Of a stretch of DNA of 34,488 bases, positions 1 through 8,893 are shown one piece after another. This DNA comes from Perkinsus chesapeaki. Lineage: Eukaryota > Perkinsozoa > Perkinsida > Perkinsidae. The position numbers were made by a program, and so were the translations under genes. The notes under the pieces were generated by a model. It had not been told where the DNA came from. It was given only the letters and a program-made list of their open reading frames with translations, and did not search any database. The DNA lies in assembly GCA_013115145.1 (NCBI GenBank), contig JAAPAO010000380.1, positions 1 to 34,488 of the forward strand, in the 5' to 3' direction. The first letter of the stretch is position 1; each line of letters begins with the position of its first letter.

Positions 1-73
1 TTTGCGATTTTGGTGAAGTGAAAAGTGGAATAGGGTTTTCACTAGCGGTTCTCATATCACGGGTGCATCTCCA

Positions 74-852
74 ATGAGCTATAACGAAATGATATTGCAG
101 ACGAAGGCGGTGTTTGGTGAACTGCCTGATGACGTTCTTCCATCTTTGGAACAAGTCATTGTCTTGAGGTCTCGTGTAGAAGACCATGCTATCCCTTTTG
201 CTGACTTCAGTGTGTGGACAGGTAAGCAGCGCATTCGCCTAAGACAGATGAAGCTCAAGCGTTGGACATTCGGCGAAGACGGCACTGCGGAACGTATTAG
301 TGCCCCTTCTCTAACCACCTTCCATGACTGGTGCAAGTCTTCCACCATTTATAAGTACGCTCTGGCTATGATCGGTGCTTCTACAATAACTGATCTGGAA
401 GCGTACCGTGCTCAAATCGAGCACCTCTATTCTATCTACGGTGATCATTACGGGTCCTTCGTCACCGGCGCTGACGAGCTCTTGAGATCCTCTCGGATAT
501 CAAAATTCTGGCCGGTTGGCGACAAGACCAAGTGGGGCGTAGCCTTCAGAGCTGCAGCTGCGGATTACAGTTTCTTGAATGCTCAGGTGAATTGCAATGT
601 CTTCCAGGTGACGCGTGACAATAATACTTCACAGCCTGGTGCTAAGTCTTCGCTCCACTCCACTCCACACTCCACCTGGTGGAGCAACTGTGGACCACAG
701 TTAACCCTCGGGCTTCGCCGTCTTCGAGAACGAGCCATCAGTTCTGCTTTTCCTACCAAACCGGTGCACCTGGCCATACTGGTGGCACCTGCCCTAATGG
801 TAGGAAGCACCTGTGCATGAAGTGCAAAAGACGTCATCCTCTTCGACGGTAA
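74..852 (+). pseudogene. gag-like retroelement protein, frameshifted
   Basis: A 248-codon frame opens at the ATG at 74 and reads as ordinary soluble protein (for example FHDWCKSSTIYKYALAMIGA). Near 740 the meaningful reading moves to another frame, where 742-852 encodes a Cys/His-rich tail: CFSYQTG, then TCPNGRKHLCMKCKRRHPL, ending at a TAA at 850. The spacing C-x14-C-x6-H-x-C-x2-C-x4-H-P resembles the zinc-binding tail of gag-like proteins in DIRS-type and other protist retroelements. It lies on the same strand as the tyrosine recombinase remnant at 2.0-2.8 kb, so both may come from one YR retroelement interrupted by the opposite-strand LINE piece. That link is inference. The frame change marks it as decayed or as needing programmed frameshifting; decay is more likely given its surroundings. 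Confidence 0.45.
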
Positions 853-1072
853 TTGAAACGGTCCTTAATAACGAACAAATACATGATACAGCAATCACGT
901 CTTCCTGCTCTAAGCCTACTGGCCTTAATCATCATCATCTGCTCCTTCTTCCTCGGGCCTCGAAACACTCGGCGAGTCTTGACGGCTCGAGAACTTGGAC
1001 CTTCTTATCTGCTGCTGCTGCTGTTGTTTTTTTTCTCAACAGCGGCATGCAGAATACAAATATACAGAACTG

Positions 1073-1152
1073 GCCCTCGCGGGCAGATATACTAAGCCCT
1101 CGCGGGCCGATATACTAAGCCCTTGCGGGCATACGAAAAAGCCCTTGCGGGC
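1073..1152. repeat. Four tandem 22-23-bp units, each a small hairpin
   Basis: Four copies start at 1073, 1096, 1119 and 1141. Each carries GCCC-TCGC-GGGC or GCCC-TTGC-GGGC, a 4-bp stem with a 4-nt loop; the first two spacers are AGATATACTAA and CGATATACTAA. The array sits immediately downstream (on the minus strand) of the LINE RNase H remnant, where the 3' tail of such an element would lie. It is probably the 3' terminal repeat of that LINE. Confidence 0.75.
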
Positions 1153-1159
1153 AAACCAA

Positions 1160-1969
1160 ATTACAGAAGGCCCCGACGAGCATCAAGATGCTGCATCAGG
1201 GCCGCGAAGAGTCGATTGAAGGCCTTGCGGCGCTTCAAATCGACGACCATTTTATAAAAGTGATAGGGGACACCACCCTTAACGCGCTTCCTGGCATGCT
1301 CTAAGAGCGGGCAGGAACGCAGGAGGTGCCTTAGGTACCCTATCGGGGCTCCGCATCACACTCCGGAGAGTCGATTACCCCACAACTGTGAAGATGAGCT
1401 GGGGTTGGAGCCCTACCGAACACTACAGCACTACCTGCTGGGGTAACTTCCCCACGACTCCACAGCCTCGCATGCGAGGCACAGTAGAAGAAGTCGTTGC
1501 AGGCAGTGCCAAGACCAGCCCGTTTCTCTGACCACCACTTGCGCAGTGACAGAAGCCCGGCTTCGGCTTGATACCGCCGAAGGGTCCTCACACTGATTTC
1601 CGTCTCCGAGGAGACTTCCGTCATGAAGGCACCCTTGGCTGCCAGTTCATCAGCTCGGTCGTTGGCAGGCATGCCGCTGTGACCAGGTACCCAATGAAAG
1701 GTGACCTTGTCCGGGAGTCCAGCCAAGAGCAGAGTAATCTGCCTGGCTTTATCCCTTCGACGGCTATTACAGCCAGGAAAACGAGGTTGCGCTCCAGAGG
1801 GCAAAAGATGTGCTGAGAGGAAATGAGTTCGCTGTCTCAACAAGGGGCCCGATGAGCTCTCGCGTGAAGCTCTAGATAGAGATCTGTGAGAGCCAAGGAC
1901 TGCCGGCTTTTCCGGTGACGAGACAAGCATTGGAAAGTTTCCAATGGAAACAGCAGCCGCCGTCCTCAA
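1160..1969 (-). pseudogene. LINE (non-LTR retrotransposon) RNase H and C-terminal remnant
   Basis: On the minus strand the frame carries VTFHWVPGHSGMPANDRADE followed by LAAKGA, the conserved C-terminal part of the RNase H domain of non-LTR retrotransposons (HWVPGHSG, then N-x-x-AD). The product continues for about 100 residues to GVIDSPECDAEPR. The reading then shifts frame and goes on as GYLRHLLRSCPLLEHARKR and DLKRRKAFNRLFAALMQHL, which resembles the Cys/His tail region of LINE ORF2 (CP...EHAR). The 5' part upstream of the RNase H is scrambled by further shifts, and no reverse transcriptase is present, so this is a 5'-truncated dead copy. It is opposite in orientation to its YR/gag-like neighbours and ends in the 23-bp hairpin repeat. 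Confidence 0.8.
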
Positions 1970-2042
1970 GAGCGCCGGTTACCGAAGCGCTCACTGCTAC
2001 TAAGATGCTGCCTGTTCAGCTAATAGTGTAAGAGGGTTTGTT

Positions 2043-2763
2043 TTGTCTAAAGTGGATCGAGAAGCCCTACGTCGGATCAAGCGAGCTCTCAAGAGAGGTC
2101 TCGGCCCACCGAGGCGAGCCAAGCCGGTCTCCCCGGGTGATTTACTGGCGATATACAGAGCATCCAAGCGACCACAGGAGAAGATGAGAGCCAATGCCTA
2201 TATACTTGCTGGCACCAAGTTGGTGTCTGGTTCCTACTTGGAAAAGAAGTTTGCGATGTGGCAACTGTTGATGTGACCATTGACAACAGTGGCGACAGAT
2301 GCGGACGAGCATTAATACTGGTCAGCGAGAGTAAGGTTGATATTCAGGATGTCGGACAAGAGAGGGAGCACGGCTGCTTTTGTTCGAGGTATGCCGGTCA
2401 GCTGGGGACGGATTTGTGTCCTGTCAGAGCGGCAAAAAAGACCTCCTAGCCTACAGACGGGAGCAGGGAGCTCAGGATAGAGATCCCCTGGTCGGGGACC
2501 TTTTCGGTACAGAGGCGGACAAGGCTGGTCTGAGAGAGGTTCTCCGCTGCGACTTGGTGAAGGCTGGTGTTCCGGAATCTCAAGCCTACTCGATGCATAG
2601 CCTCAGACGCGGCGGTTGCCAAATCCTGACTCGTGCTGGCCTGGACCTATCCCAGATCCGAGCCTTCGGAAGATGGTCGAAGACCTCACAGTGTGTGGAC
2701 ATCTACATCGAGGACGCCCTAATTTCTAATAGTACCGCATATGCGGAAGGGGGTATATCATAT
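2043..2763 (+). pseudogene. Tyrosine recombinase (YR) of a DIRS- or Crypton-like element, frameshifted
   Basis: Three reading frames on the plus strand join into one recombinase-like protein. 2043-2276 is a basic N-terminal stretch (DREALRRIKRALKRG, SPGDLLAIYRASKRP). 2258-2449 carries GRALILVSESKVD and LGTDLCPVRAAKK, the region before the catalytic box in eukaryotic YRs. 2380-2763 carries YSMHSLRRGGCQILTRAGL and AFGRWSKTSQCVDIYIED. HSLRRGG is the H-x-x-R motif, GRW the third conserved block, and the Y in VDIYIED the likely nucleophile. At least two frame changes (near 2270 and 2440) make it a pseudogene. Its 3' end runs directly into the 15-bp repeat array of the foldback structure. DIRS/Ngaro versus Crypton origin cannot be decided without a reverse transcriptase. 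Confidence 0.75.
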
Positions 2764-3020
2764 CTCGTACACCGAAACTCGTACACTTTCACCTCGTTCA
2801 CCACCCGTACACTGAATATCCGTACACCCCTCGGATCCGTACATCGTCAATTCGTAGTACGAATTTCGTACACCCCAGACTCATACACATGAAACCCGTA
2901 CACACAAAGACCGTACACATAACAATCGTACACATAAAATTCGTACACCAAAAACCCGTATACCGAAAACCCGTACATCGTCAATTCGTACACAACGAGA
3001 ACTCGTACACTTCGCAGTCA
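2764..3020 (+). repeat. 15-bp tandem array 1, forward
   Basis: About 16 degenerate units of CGTACAC plus 8 variable bases, with a 15-bp period (for example CGTACACATAACAAT, CGTACACATAAAATT, CGTACACCAAAAACC). Confidence 0.85.
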
Positions 3021-3061
3021 TGCAACCTTCATCTTGAGTTTCCTAGCTTGTACAGATTCTA

Positions 3062-3144
3062 AGGTTTCGCGGCTGTTATGGTGGCGGTGTTAGAATGTGG
3101 TGTAGCTTCACGAAAGGTCGTGAGTTCAACCCTCAGGGAAACTA
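3062..3144 (+). pseudogene. tRNA-like sequence with long variable arm (degenerate)
   Basis: A T-arm/B-box-like segment GTGAGTTCAACCCTCAG lies at 3120-3136. Acceptor arms AGGTTTC (3062) and GGAAACT (3137) pair at 6 of 7 positions. A hairpin-like CACGAAAGGTCGTG before it would be a class II (Leu/Ser) variable arm. I could not fold a convincing anticodon stem, so this is called a relic. Confidence 0.35.
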
Positions 3145-3321
3145 AATTAAATCATTTAAGTCGAACATCGATTTCCGGTCCAACACGTTACGTAGTTTGA
3201 TCGGCATTGCCATGTCGAATTTCCATTCCGAAGTAGCATACCTGGAATACTATTTCATGTGCCGCGTTTGAGTGTTGCATGCTGGTAAACTCGGCAGATC
3301 GGCTGTGGTTCTTCTATATTG

Positions 3322-3396
3322 CAGATGTAGCGTAGAAGTTAGTGTCCAAGGCCGTCAACCGTGAGGTCGCGGGTACAATTCCCGCAGAGACCGTGG
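3322..3396 (+). pseudogene. tRNA-like sequence (degenerate)
   Basis: A perfect T-arm, GCGGG-TACAATT-CCCGC, is enclosed by GGTC...GACC. An A-box-like stretch TAGAAGTTAGTG lies about 30 nt upstream. No acceptor partner or anticodon stem is convincing. Confidence 0.35.
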
Positions 3397-3438
3397 TAAT
3401 TGGCTTCTCACCCGGCGGGTAGGAAGACTTCCGGCTGT

Positions 3439-3497
3439 GCGAAATTTTTCAAGGCAAGTCGCGGAGTGGCTCCGCGACCTGCCTTAAAAATTTTCGC
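3439..3497. repeat. Hairpin 1 (28-bp arms, 3-nt loop)
   Basis: Arms of 28 nt match at 25 positions around loop TGG. The inner part is GTCGCGGAG / CTCCGCGAC and the outer part starts GCGAAA and ends TTTCGC. It separates the forward and reverse 15-bp arrays of the left half. Outer-arm words (CGAAA, ATTTTT, AAGGCA) are shared with hairpin 2 at 4277-4334. Confidence 0.9.
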
Positions 3498-3511
3498 GAA
3501 GTATACGAGAT

Positions 3512-3770
3512 GACGGTGTACGGGTTAAAAGTGGGGGTGTGAACGAAATGAAAGAGTACGGGTTTTCGGTACGAGCTTAAAGTGTACTGGTATTATGTGT
3601 ATGAGTATTCGATGTACGAGTATTATGTGTATGAGTGTTCGATGTATGAGTATTTAATGTACGAGTTGAAAGTGTACGGCCCTTCGGTGTACGGGCTGTA
3701 AGTGTACGAGTATTCGAGACATGAGTCGAAGATGTACGAGTTCTCAGTGTACGAGACGTGAACACCCCGC
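3512..3770 (-). repeat. 15-bp tandem array 2, reverse
   Basis: Units of GTGTACGAG plus 6 variable bases with a 15-bp period (for example GTGTACGAGTATTCG). Read on the minus strand, 3577-3786 stays open and gives pentapeptide-like repeats such as NTHTSNTHTHNTRTSN. Confidence 0.85.
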
Positions 3771-3979
3771 GGAAGGAGCAGTACATGCAGAGCTACTGAG
3801 ACCCCAGATTGGAGTTACGTGGTGGACTCCGTACACGCACAGTCAGATGTACGGCATGGGAAACCCGGACGCTGCGGTGGATAACGAAGTAATACTGGAG
3901 TTTCTTGAGACACCAGCTGCTGAGAGTTACCTGCGACGACCTATCAAAGCAAGAGGGCATCCTGAAGGGATGTTAACGA

Positions 3980-4274
3980 GTGGTACACATAAAACACGTA
4001 CACTTAATGTTTAATCTCCATAAATCACGTTCATGCTCAACTCGATTGCTTCAAACACTTACACAGTCAGCTCGTTCGCTCCTATTCAGATCATCGGCAG
4101 TTCGACTACCAAAAATACGTTCACTATTATCTCGTATTCATAAACTCGGTACACTTGCATTCAGTACACTAAAAGTTCGTACACTTTCATTCCGTTCACC
4201 CCCATTCCATACACCAAAATCTCAATCCACACTTTTCTCATACACGCATATCTCGTACACTTTCATTTCGTACA
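3980..4274 (+). repeat. 15-bp tandem array 3, forward, more degenerate
   Basis: CGTACAC-type units reappear in forward orientation (GGTACACATAAAACACGTAC, AGTTCGTACACTTTCATTC, CTCGTACACTTTCATTT). Many units have TTC in place of TAC. The array runs directly into hairpin 2. Confidence 0.75.
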
Positions 4275-4276
4275 CT

Positions 4277-4334
4277 CGAAAATTTTTAAAAGGCAGTTGT
4301 TGCTGCCGCATCAACTGCCTTTTAAAATTTTTCG
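4277..4334. repeat. Hairpin 2 (23-bp arms, 12-nt loop)
   Basis: Arms 4277-4299 and 4312-4334 match at 22 of 23 positions (inner AAAAGGCAGTTG / CAACTGCCTTTT). It is the mirror counterpart of hairpin 1. Confidence 0.9.
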
Positions 4335-4401
4335 CGCCTTCAACTCCCAGCATGGTTACCCCAGGCTTTCACCTTCTCACACTCCCATGAACTGAAAATA
4401 C

Positions 4402-4472
4402 CCCGGGTTAGATTCGAACCTAAAACCATGCCCATGTGAGATAGCCCTTATACCACTAGAGCAATCCGACTA
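4402..4472 (-). pseudogene. tRNA-like sequence (degenerate)
   Basis: On the minus strand there is an A-box-like TGCTCTAGTGGTATAAGG and a B-box TTAGGTTCGAATCTAA. TCGGATT at the 5' end pairs imperfectly with AACCCGG at the 3' end. The T-stem is one base off a normal 5+7+5 geometry. I consider it a tRNA relic. Confidence 0.4.
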
Positions 4473-4546
4473 CACAGTTTAATGCCGCATTGACTCAACA
4501 TTGATCCCCCAAAAGTGCTAACTGCTCCGCCGGACAGACAAAGTTT

Positions 4547-4622
4547 GCCAGTTATGTCGCCTCTGGGGATTGAACGCTCAGCCTTTGGATTAGCAAACTA
4601 GTGATCTCCCTACTGAACTGAA
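4547..4622 (-). pseudogene. tRNA-like sequence (degenerate)
   Basis: On the minus strand there is an A-box-like CAGTTCAGTAGGGAG and a B-box GAGCGTTCAATCCCC about 40 nt later. No acceptor pairing was found. It is the fourth tRNA-like piece of the foldback structure. Confidence 0.3.
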
Positions 4623-4633
4623 AAAATTCGCAT

Positions 4634-4871
4634 AAGTGTACGAGCTATCGGGTGCACGAGTTCGAGGAGTACGAAATCAAACTGAACCAAATCTGAGTGT
4701 ACGACACTCATATGAACGGAATTTTTGTGTACTACTTGGCCCTGAACCCTGAACCTTTGGTGTATCACATTTTGTCGATAGAGATTTGAGTGTAAGGGAA
4801 TTTGGTGTAACAGTTAAAAGTCAAAAATTCCATGTACGAGTTTCAAGTGTACGTAATTTATGTGTACCAAG
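4634..4871 (-). repeat. 15-bp tandem array 4, reverse, degenerate
   Basis: Scattered GTGTACGA/GTGTACTA units (AGTGTACGAGC, GAGTGTACGACACTC, CAAGTGTACGTAATT, TATGTGTACC) mark the right arm. The last recognisable unit ends near 4871. Confidence 0.65.
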
Positions 4872-7800
4872 CGTTATACACCCGTCAGCGTTGCCTGCCA
4901 TGCCAAATTCACACCTGTATAGTCCTGTGACTATTGTGATGTACACTGGCAGCACCTGGCACATGATGAGCAAGCGATGCGTCACCCGGTGACTTACACC
5001 ACTTGTCTCATCTTCTCCCACAGTCCTCGGAAAAGAAGCATTGCTTCAAACCCTTTCTGTCCGAGGTAGGGTATTCGGGTATTTGAGCTTTATTCGTCAT
5101 GTGAAGTGTGCTCCGTTCCTGGCTCGGTCACGGGACCCGGCCAGCGCGCGGCCTGGCATTAAGTGAGGGCTTATTGAGCAAGGGTAGGTACTATTAGTAC
5201 CGTACTAAGTGAGTAATGCATCCTAGTCTAGGATTCCTAGACAGTGAGGCATGATCGCCAAGTTCCCCAACTGTGGCTGAACGCAACACGAGTTTCAAAC
5301 TCAGAGTTTGTTTGTTCATACTGAATAACCGTACCGGAACTATTCTGCAAACAGTTCTACTAGCATATAGTGTACATTGTACAATATTACTATACAAGAT
5401 GAAGTGTACATACATATAGTCGTGATTTGAACTCGGCGAATTCGCAGCAATTCATCCTCCCAATGGGACGAGGTCCAATGTGGAACACAAGCACGCAAGA
5501 AGCTGTCTTTTCTGATATGCTCCCTTTTTGACCCATTGCACCTGTCCTTGCTCCCTCTTGCTGTGAGTACTACACGCTGAGCGGGACTGCACGCACCATT
5601 TCCAGGGCCCATATCGACACCGAGGCCCTTTCATCAGATAACTGACTGAGCTTCAGGCCCTCAGACTGAGGGCCTAAGTGACGAAGGCTTCTCAATATCG
5701 TAAAATCTTGCGAATGTCACTCTTTGATCTCCCCCTCAAACCCGCAATAGGGTCACAGGCTGTGACTCAAAGCAATGTGCTGAACGGAGCCCTGCTGGTA
5801 TTCACGTTTTTTTGTTGGAATAACCTATTCCTAGTTGTAGTTGAACTCACCGAATCACGGCCCGCTGCCCGTGATTCACGGGCATAGACGATGTATCAAG
5901 TATCAAGTTCCTCATCACCCACTCTTTGTGCACTGTACCAGCGCAAGTGAGATGCCTGCACAGTGTGTGCCTCAGATAGGTCACTGTGCACTCTGCATAG
6001 TACCTAGTCTATGCGAGCCGTTACTCGGTCGGTATGTCATTCAATTTATGCTAGCCCCGCACGTCCTGCGCAGTATCTGGCGCCCATATCCTGGCCTATA
6101 TGAACCACTTCGTTGGTGTAGCCCTTTGAGCATGCAGCGTAGTACTCTGAGAGTACTGACTGACCTCTCTGAGAAGCGCTCTTAGTTTGAGATCAAATTA
6201 ATGCTATCAATCATGAGCTGTGTTACACAGCCTGTATATCAGTCCCTCTGCAGTGTAAAGTATGCACTCAGCCACTACGTGACGCAGTCTGCGTCGCAAC
6301 TGTATTTAGGCCCGAATCATGCATGGTCACAATTTGTGACTCACAAAGTTTGTGACTAACTCCGTTCAATCGTTAAACTCTAAAGGAGATTCAATCTTGT
6401 GGCAAAACTGCATCTGGTCTCAATCTGTCTGTATACAGAGGTCCGTACTGACTCTGCCACCCCGCAGATCTATTCGGGCTCATCGACACTTAGGCATTCG
6501 GGCCTCCTCAAGCTGAGGGAGCGCCACTGCCGTTTCACCGTCGGACTCGCGGTCCTGCTCATCGGCGTGAGTTGCGCAGTCTGAGCGCATAAAACTGATA
6601 CTCTTGACTCAAATAAACAGGTTCCGACCGCTAGATGCATGTTATTCACAAGGTCGATCCGAGGTCTATGCGGCCTCTCATTGGAAGAATTATCAGTAAT
6701 AAATGCACGAATCAATTGCCTCAGTTGAGCTAAGCCATCATTAGCCTATCGTGACTACTAGTCACTGACTAGCTGCCGGTCAAACGTCAGCTCGAACCAG
6801 TTTGATCCTCCACCTTCGAGACTCTGGAAGCTTATTGTTAATGAGTCATTTAGAAGACAGTAGCAAAGTCTTCGAATAGCGTTAGGTTAAGCGCTACTGT
6901 AACAGTAGCATGCAATATCTTCTATTCAACTCTCAGTAGGAAGTTTCAACGCAGAGAAAGTACCGTAGGGCAAATCACCGCATGTGATCGGCGCTGGTTA
7001 AGGTTGTTATTACTCAGGTTAGACCATCATGGCCATACTGCTATACTCGCATTACTACAACTTTTTAAATTCCCATCTCAAACAGTGCGAGACGATCTCT
7101 TGGCGACTAGATATTGTTTGTATAAATTGTCGGGAACCCGTGAGTCAGATATCAGCACTCTCTTTTGCTCGGGAGTTTAATATTTCAATCACTCTGGTGA
7201 TTGTATGACGCAACCTGCGACGCAGGTCCTGCGTCTGGTGGCAGTCTTCGCCACATCCTGTACGACGTCTGGCGACCAGCTCAGATCATACACAGATCCG
7301 TGCCGGTTCTCGCCAATTGCTCTCTTTTTGAGCCATAAAACATCGATTTTTGTATCGATTCCCATCGCACAGGAGGCAAGTCTGTAACGGTTTCGGTCGC
7401 GTGCGTACAACGGCTATTGTCACTCAGTATATAACTACCAGTTTTAAGCAACCCATAGATTATAAGTTGTTGTGGTGTAGTGGTAGAGCAGGTTCCTCTA
7501 AATCTGAAGGTCCCAAGTTTGATACCTGGCTCTATTACTCTTGTGTTACTCTGTGTCGTACTGTCCCAGTCTGGCCGAGCTATAGTAATAGGCTAGTACT
7601 ATTAGCTATGATCGATATTGTCGAACCCTTGTTCTTTATTATCTCCTTATTCTTCCCAAGTTACTCTTCTTGAGTTATAGTAGTATGACAGAAGCAATTG
7701 ACAATGATGCAGAGCCGGAGTCCCAACAAGTCCTTCTCGGCTCATTGCAGAGCCGTTACTGCCGTGCGGGCACCCATTCACCACTCAAGATCTAATTAGT

Positions 7801-8893
7801 GAATGCCAAGACCAAATTAGTATAGTCTAGAACAAATTTGTTAGAAGTTTGCCACAAATTTGCCCGGAGGCTCCGGGCCGGAGCAAAATAATCTTACCCA
7901 GAACAATTTAGTAGAAGCACAGAAAAGTTAATATAACCCAGAACAGATTTGCACTATATAACCCACTGTGGGTTACTCTCACAATTCCTGTCTATCGCAC
8001 AATTGTCGTACCACGCTATTACTAGCTTTATTTACTCGTGATACCCTACACATTACTCACTCTGTTTACTGCTCTACGTCCCTTCGGATATACCTGATCC
8101 TTGTGGTGTTCGAAACACTGCATATTTGTAAAAGCCCAGAACAATTTCATGATCAGAGTGAACGGAGGCTCAATACACCATCAGGTATCTATCCTGCGGT
8201 GAATGCTTGATGCGCCTCCCCTGTCATGGTTTGCGTCAGTCGATTCTCATCACTGCACGCGTGACGATGGAGGTGAGTAACATACATAATCCCCTCAGTA
8301 ACCTCATCTTACCCCTTCGAAAACAATAGGTTGATCACAATCATGATCCACAACCGGCGAAGGTGGTCACAAGAAGGTTGCAGTCTGCACCCATTCACGT
8401 GATGCACATGTGCGTGAAATGGTATCTGCGGCTTTATCGACGTCATGGTGAGCAGGTTCAACCTGCCAGCTTGCTAGATTGATCTAGGAAAGTATTAACT
8501 TGTTCCGGGTTTCAACTGATTTGGTTTTAACTTTTACTAATTAGATCCTGAAATGATGTGATAGGCCGAAGTTGCGCGCTTTTGCACAAGTCGCACAACG
8601 AGACTGCGCTCAACGCAACTCGTCAGTTTTGCCAATGTATCATTCTAGAGGCACGGTGCTACTAGAATCACACGAGTTCACTATGATTTTGGGTCCATAA
8701 AGAGAGTCCTACTTTCAGTAGGCTACTTATCCAAGCGATGCCAACTTTGAGCTCCCGCTGATGGTGCTCCGTATGCAGTGAACGTAGCCAGGTTGTGCGT
8801 TCCATCGTGAAGATCCCGCCGGATCGATGGAGAAACCCGAGCGGGACCTCATAGTCTGGGTTCAATTTCCAAGTAATACTGAAATACTGATGA
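4872..8893. other. Gene-free interval rich in single-base-centre palindromes
   Basis: No frame in this 4-kb stretch reads as a recognisable protein. It holds about 15 perfect inverted repeats with arms of 7-10 bp around exactly one base (for example 5655-5675, 5867-5883, 6141-6157, 6893-6909, 7219-7235), often in overlapping chains. It also holds one tRNA-like sequence near 7466 and a loose repeat AGAACAAATTTG/AGAACAATTTAG at about 7830, 7901, 7940 and 8138. It may contain the promoter and 5' leader of the protease gene at its right end; no motif for them was found. Confidence 0.6.
7466..7540 (+). pseudogene. tRNA-like sequence, possibly tRNA-Arg(UCU)-derived
   Basis: GTTGTGGTGTAGTGGTAGAG resembles a tRNA acceptor, A-box and D-arm. 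CAGGT...ATCTG form a 5-bp anticodon stem around TCCTCTAA, one base too long. The T-arm CCAAG-TTTGATA-CCTGG has one mismatch and a B-box T where C is expected. It is probably a decayed tRNA or tRNA-derived repeat. Confidence 0.4.

Larger units (their letters stand above)
2764..4871. mobile_element. Foldback-like element: inverted arrays of a 15-bp repeat with hairpins and tRNA-like sequences
   Basis: The order is: forward array (2764-3020), two plus-strand tRNA-like sequences, hairpin (3439-3497), reverse array (3512-3770), core (3771-3979), forward array (3980-4274), hairpin (4277-4334), two minus-strand tRNA-like sequences, reverse array (4634-4871). The second half has the component order of the reverse complement of the first half, so the whole is an imperfect palindrome centred near 3.87 kb. 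Long terminal inverted repeats built of short tandem units are known from Drosophila foldback (FB) elements; the resemblance is structural only. The core can be read on + as about 60 codons (for example VDNEVILEFLETPAAESYL) that I do not recognise. No transposase is seen inside. The left boundary abuts the recombinase pseudogene. Confidence 0.6.

Noticed and set aside
2764-3020. CRISPR or telomere-like array
   Set aside because: The period is 15 bp with a 7-bp core and degenerate remainder, in alternating orientations; no spacer or telomere logic fits.
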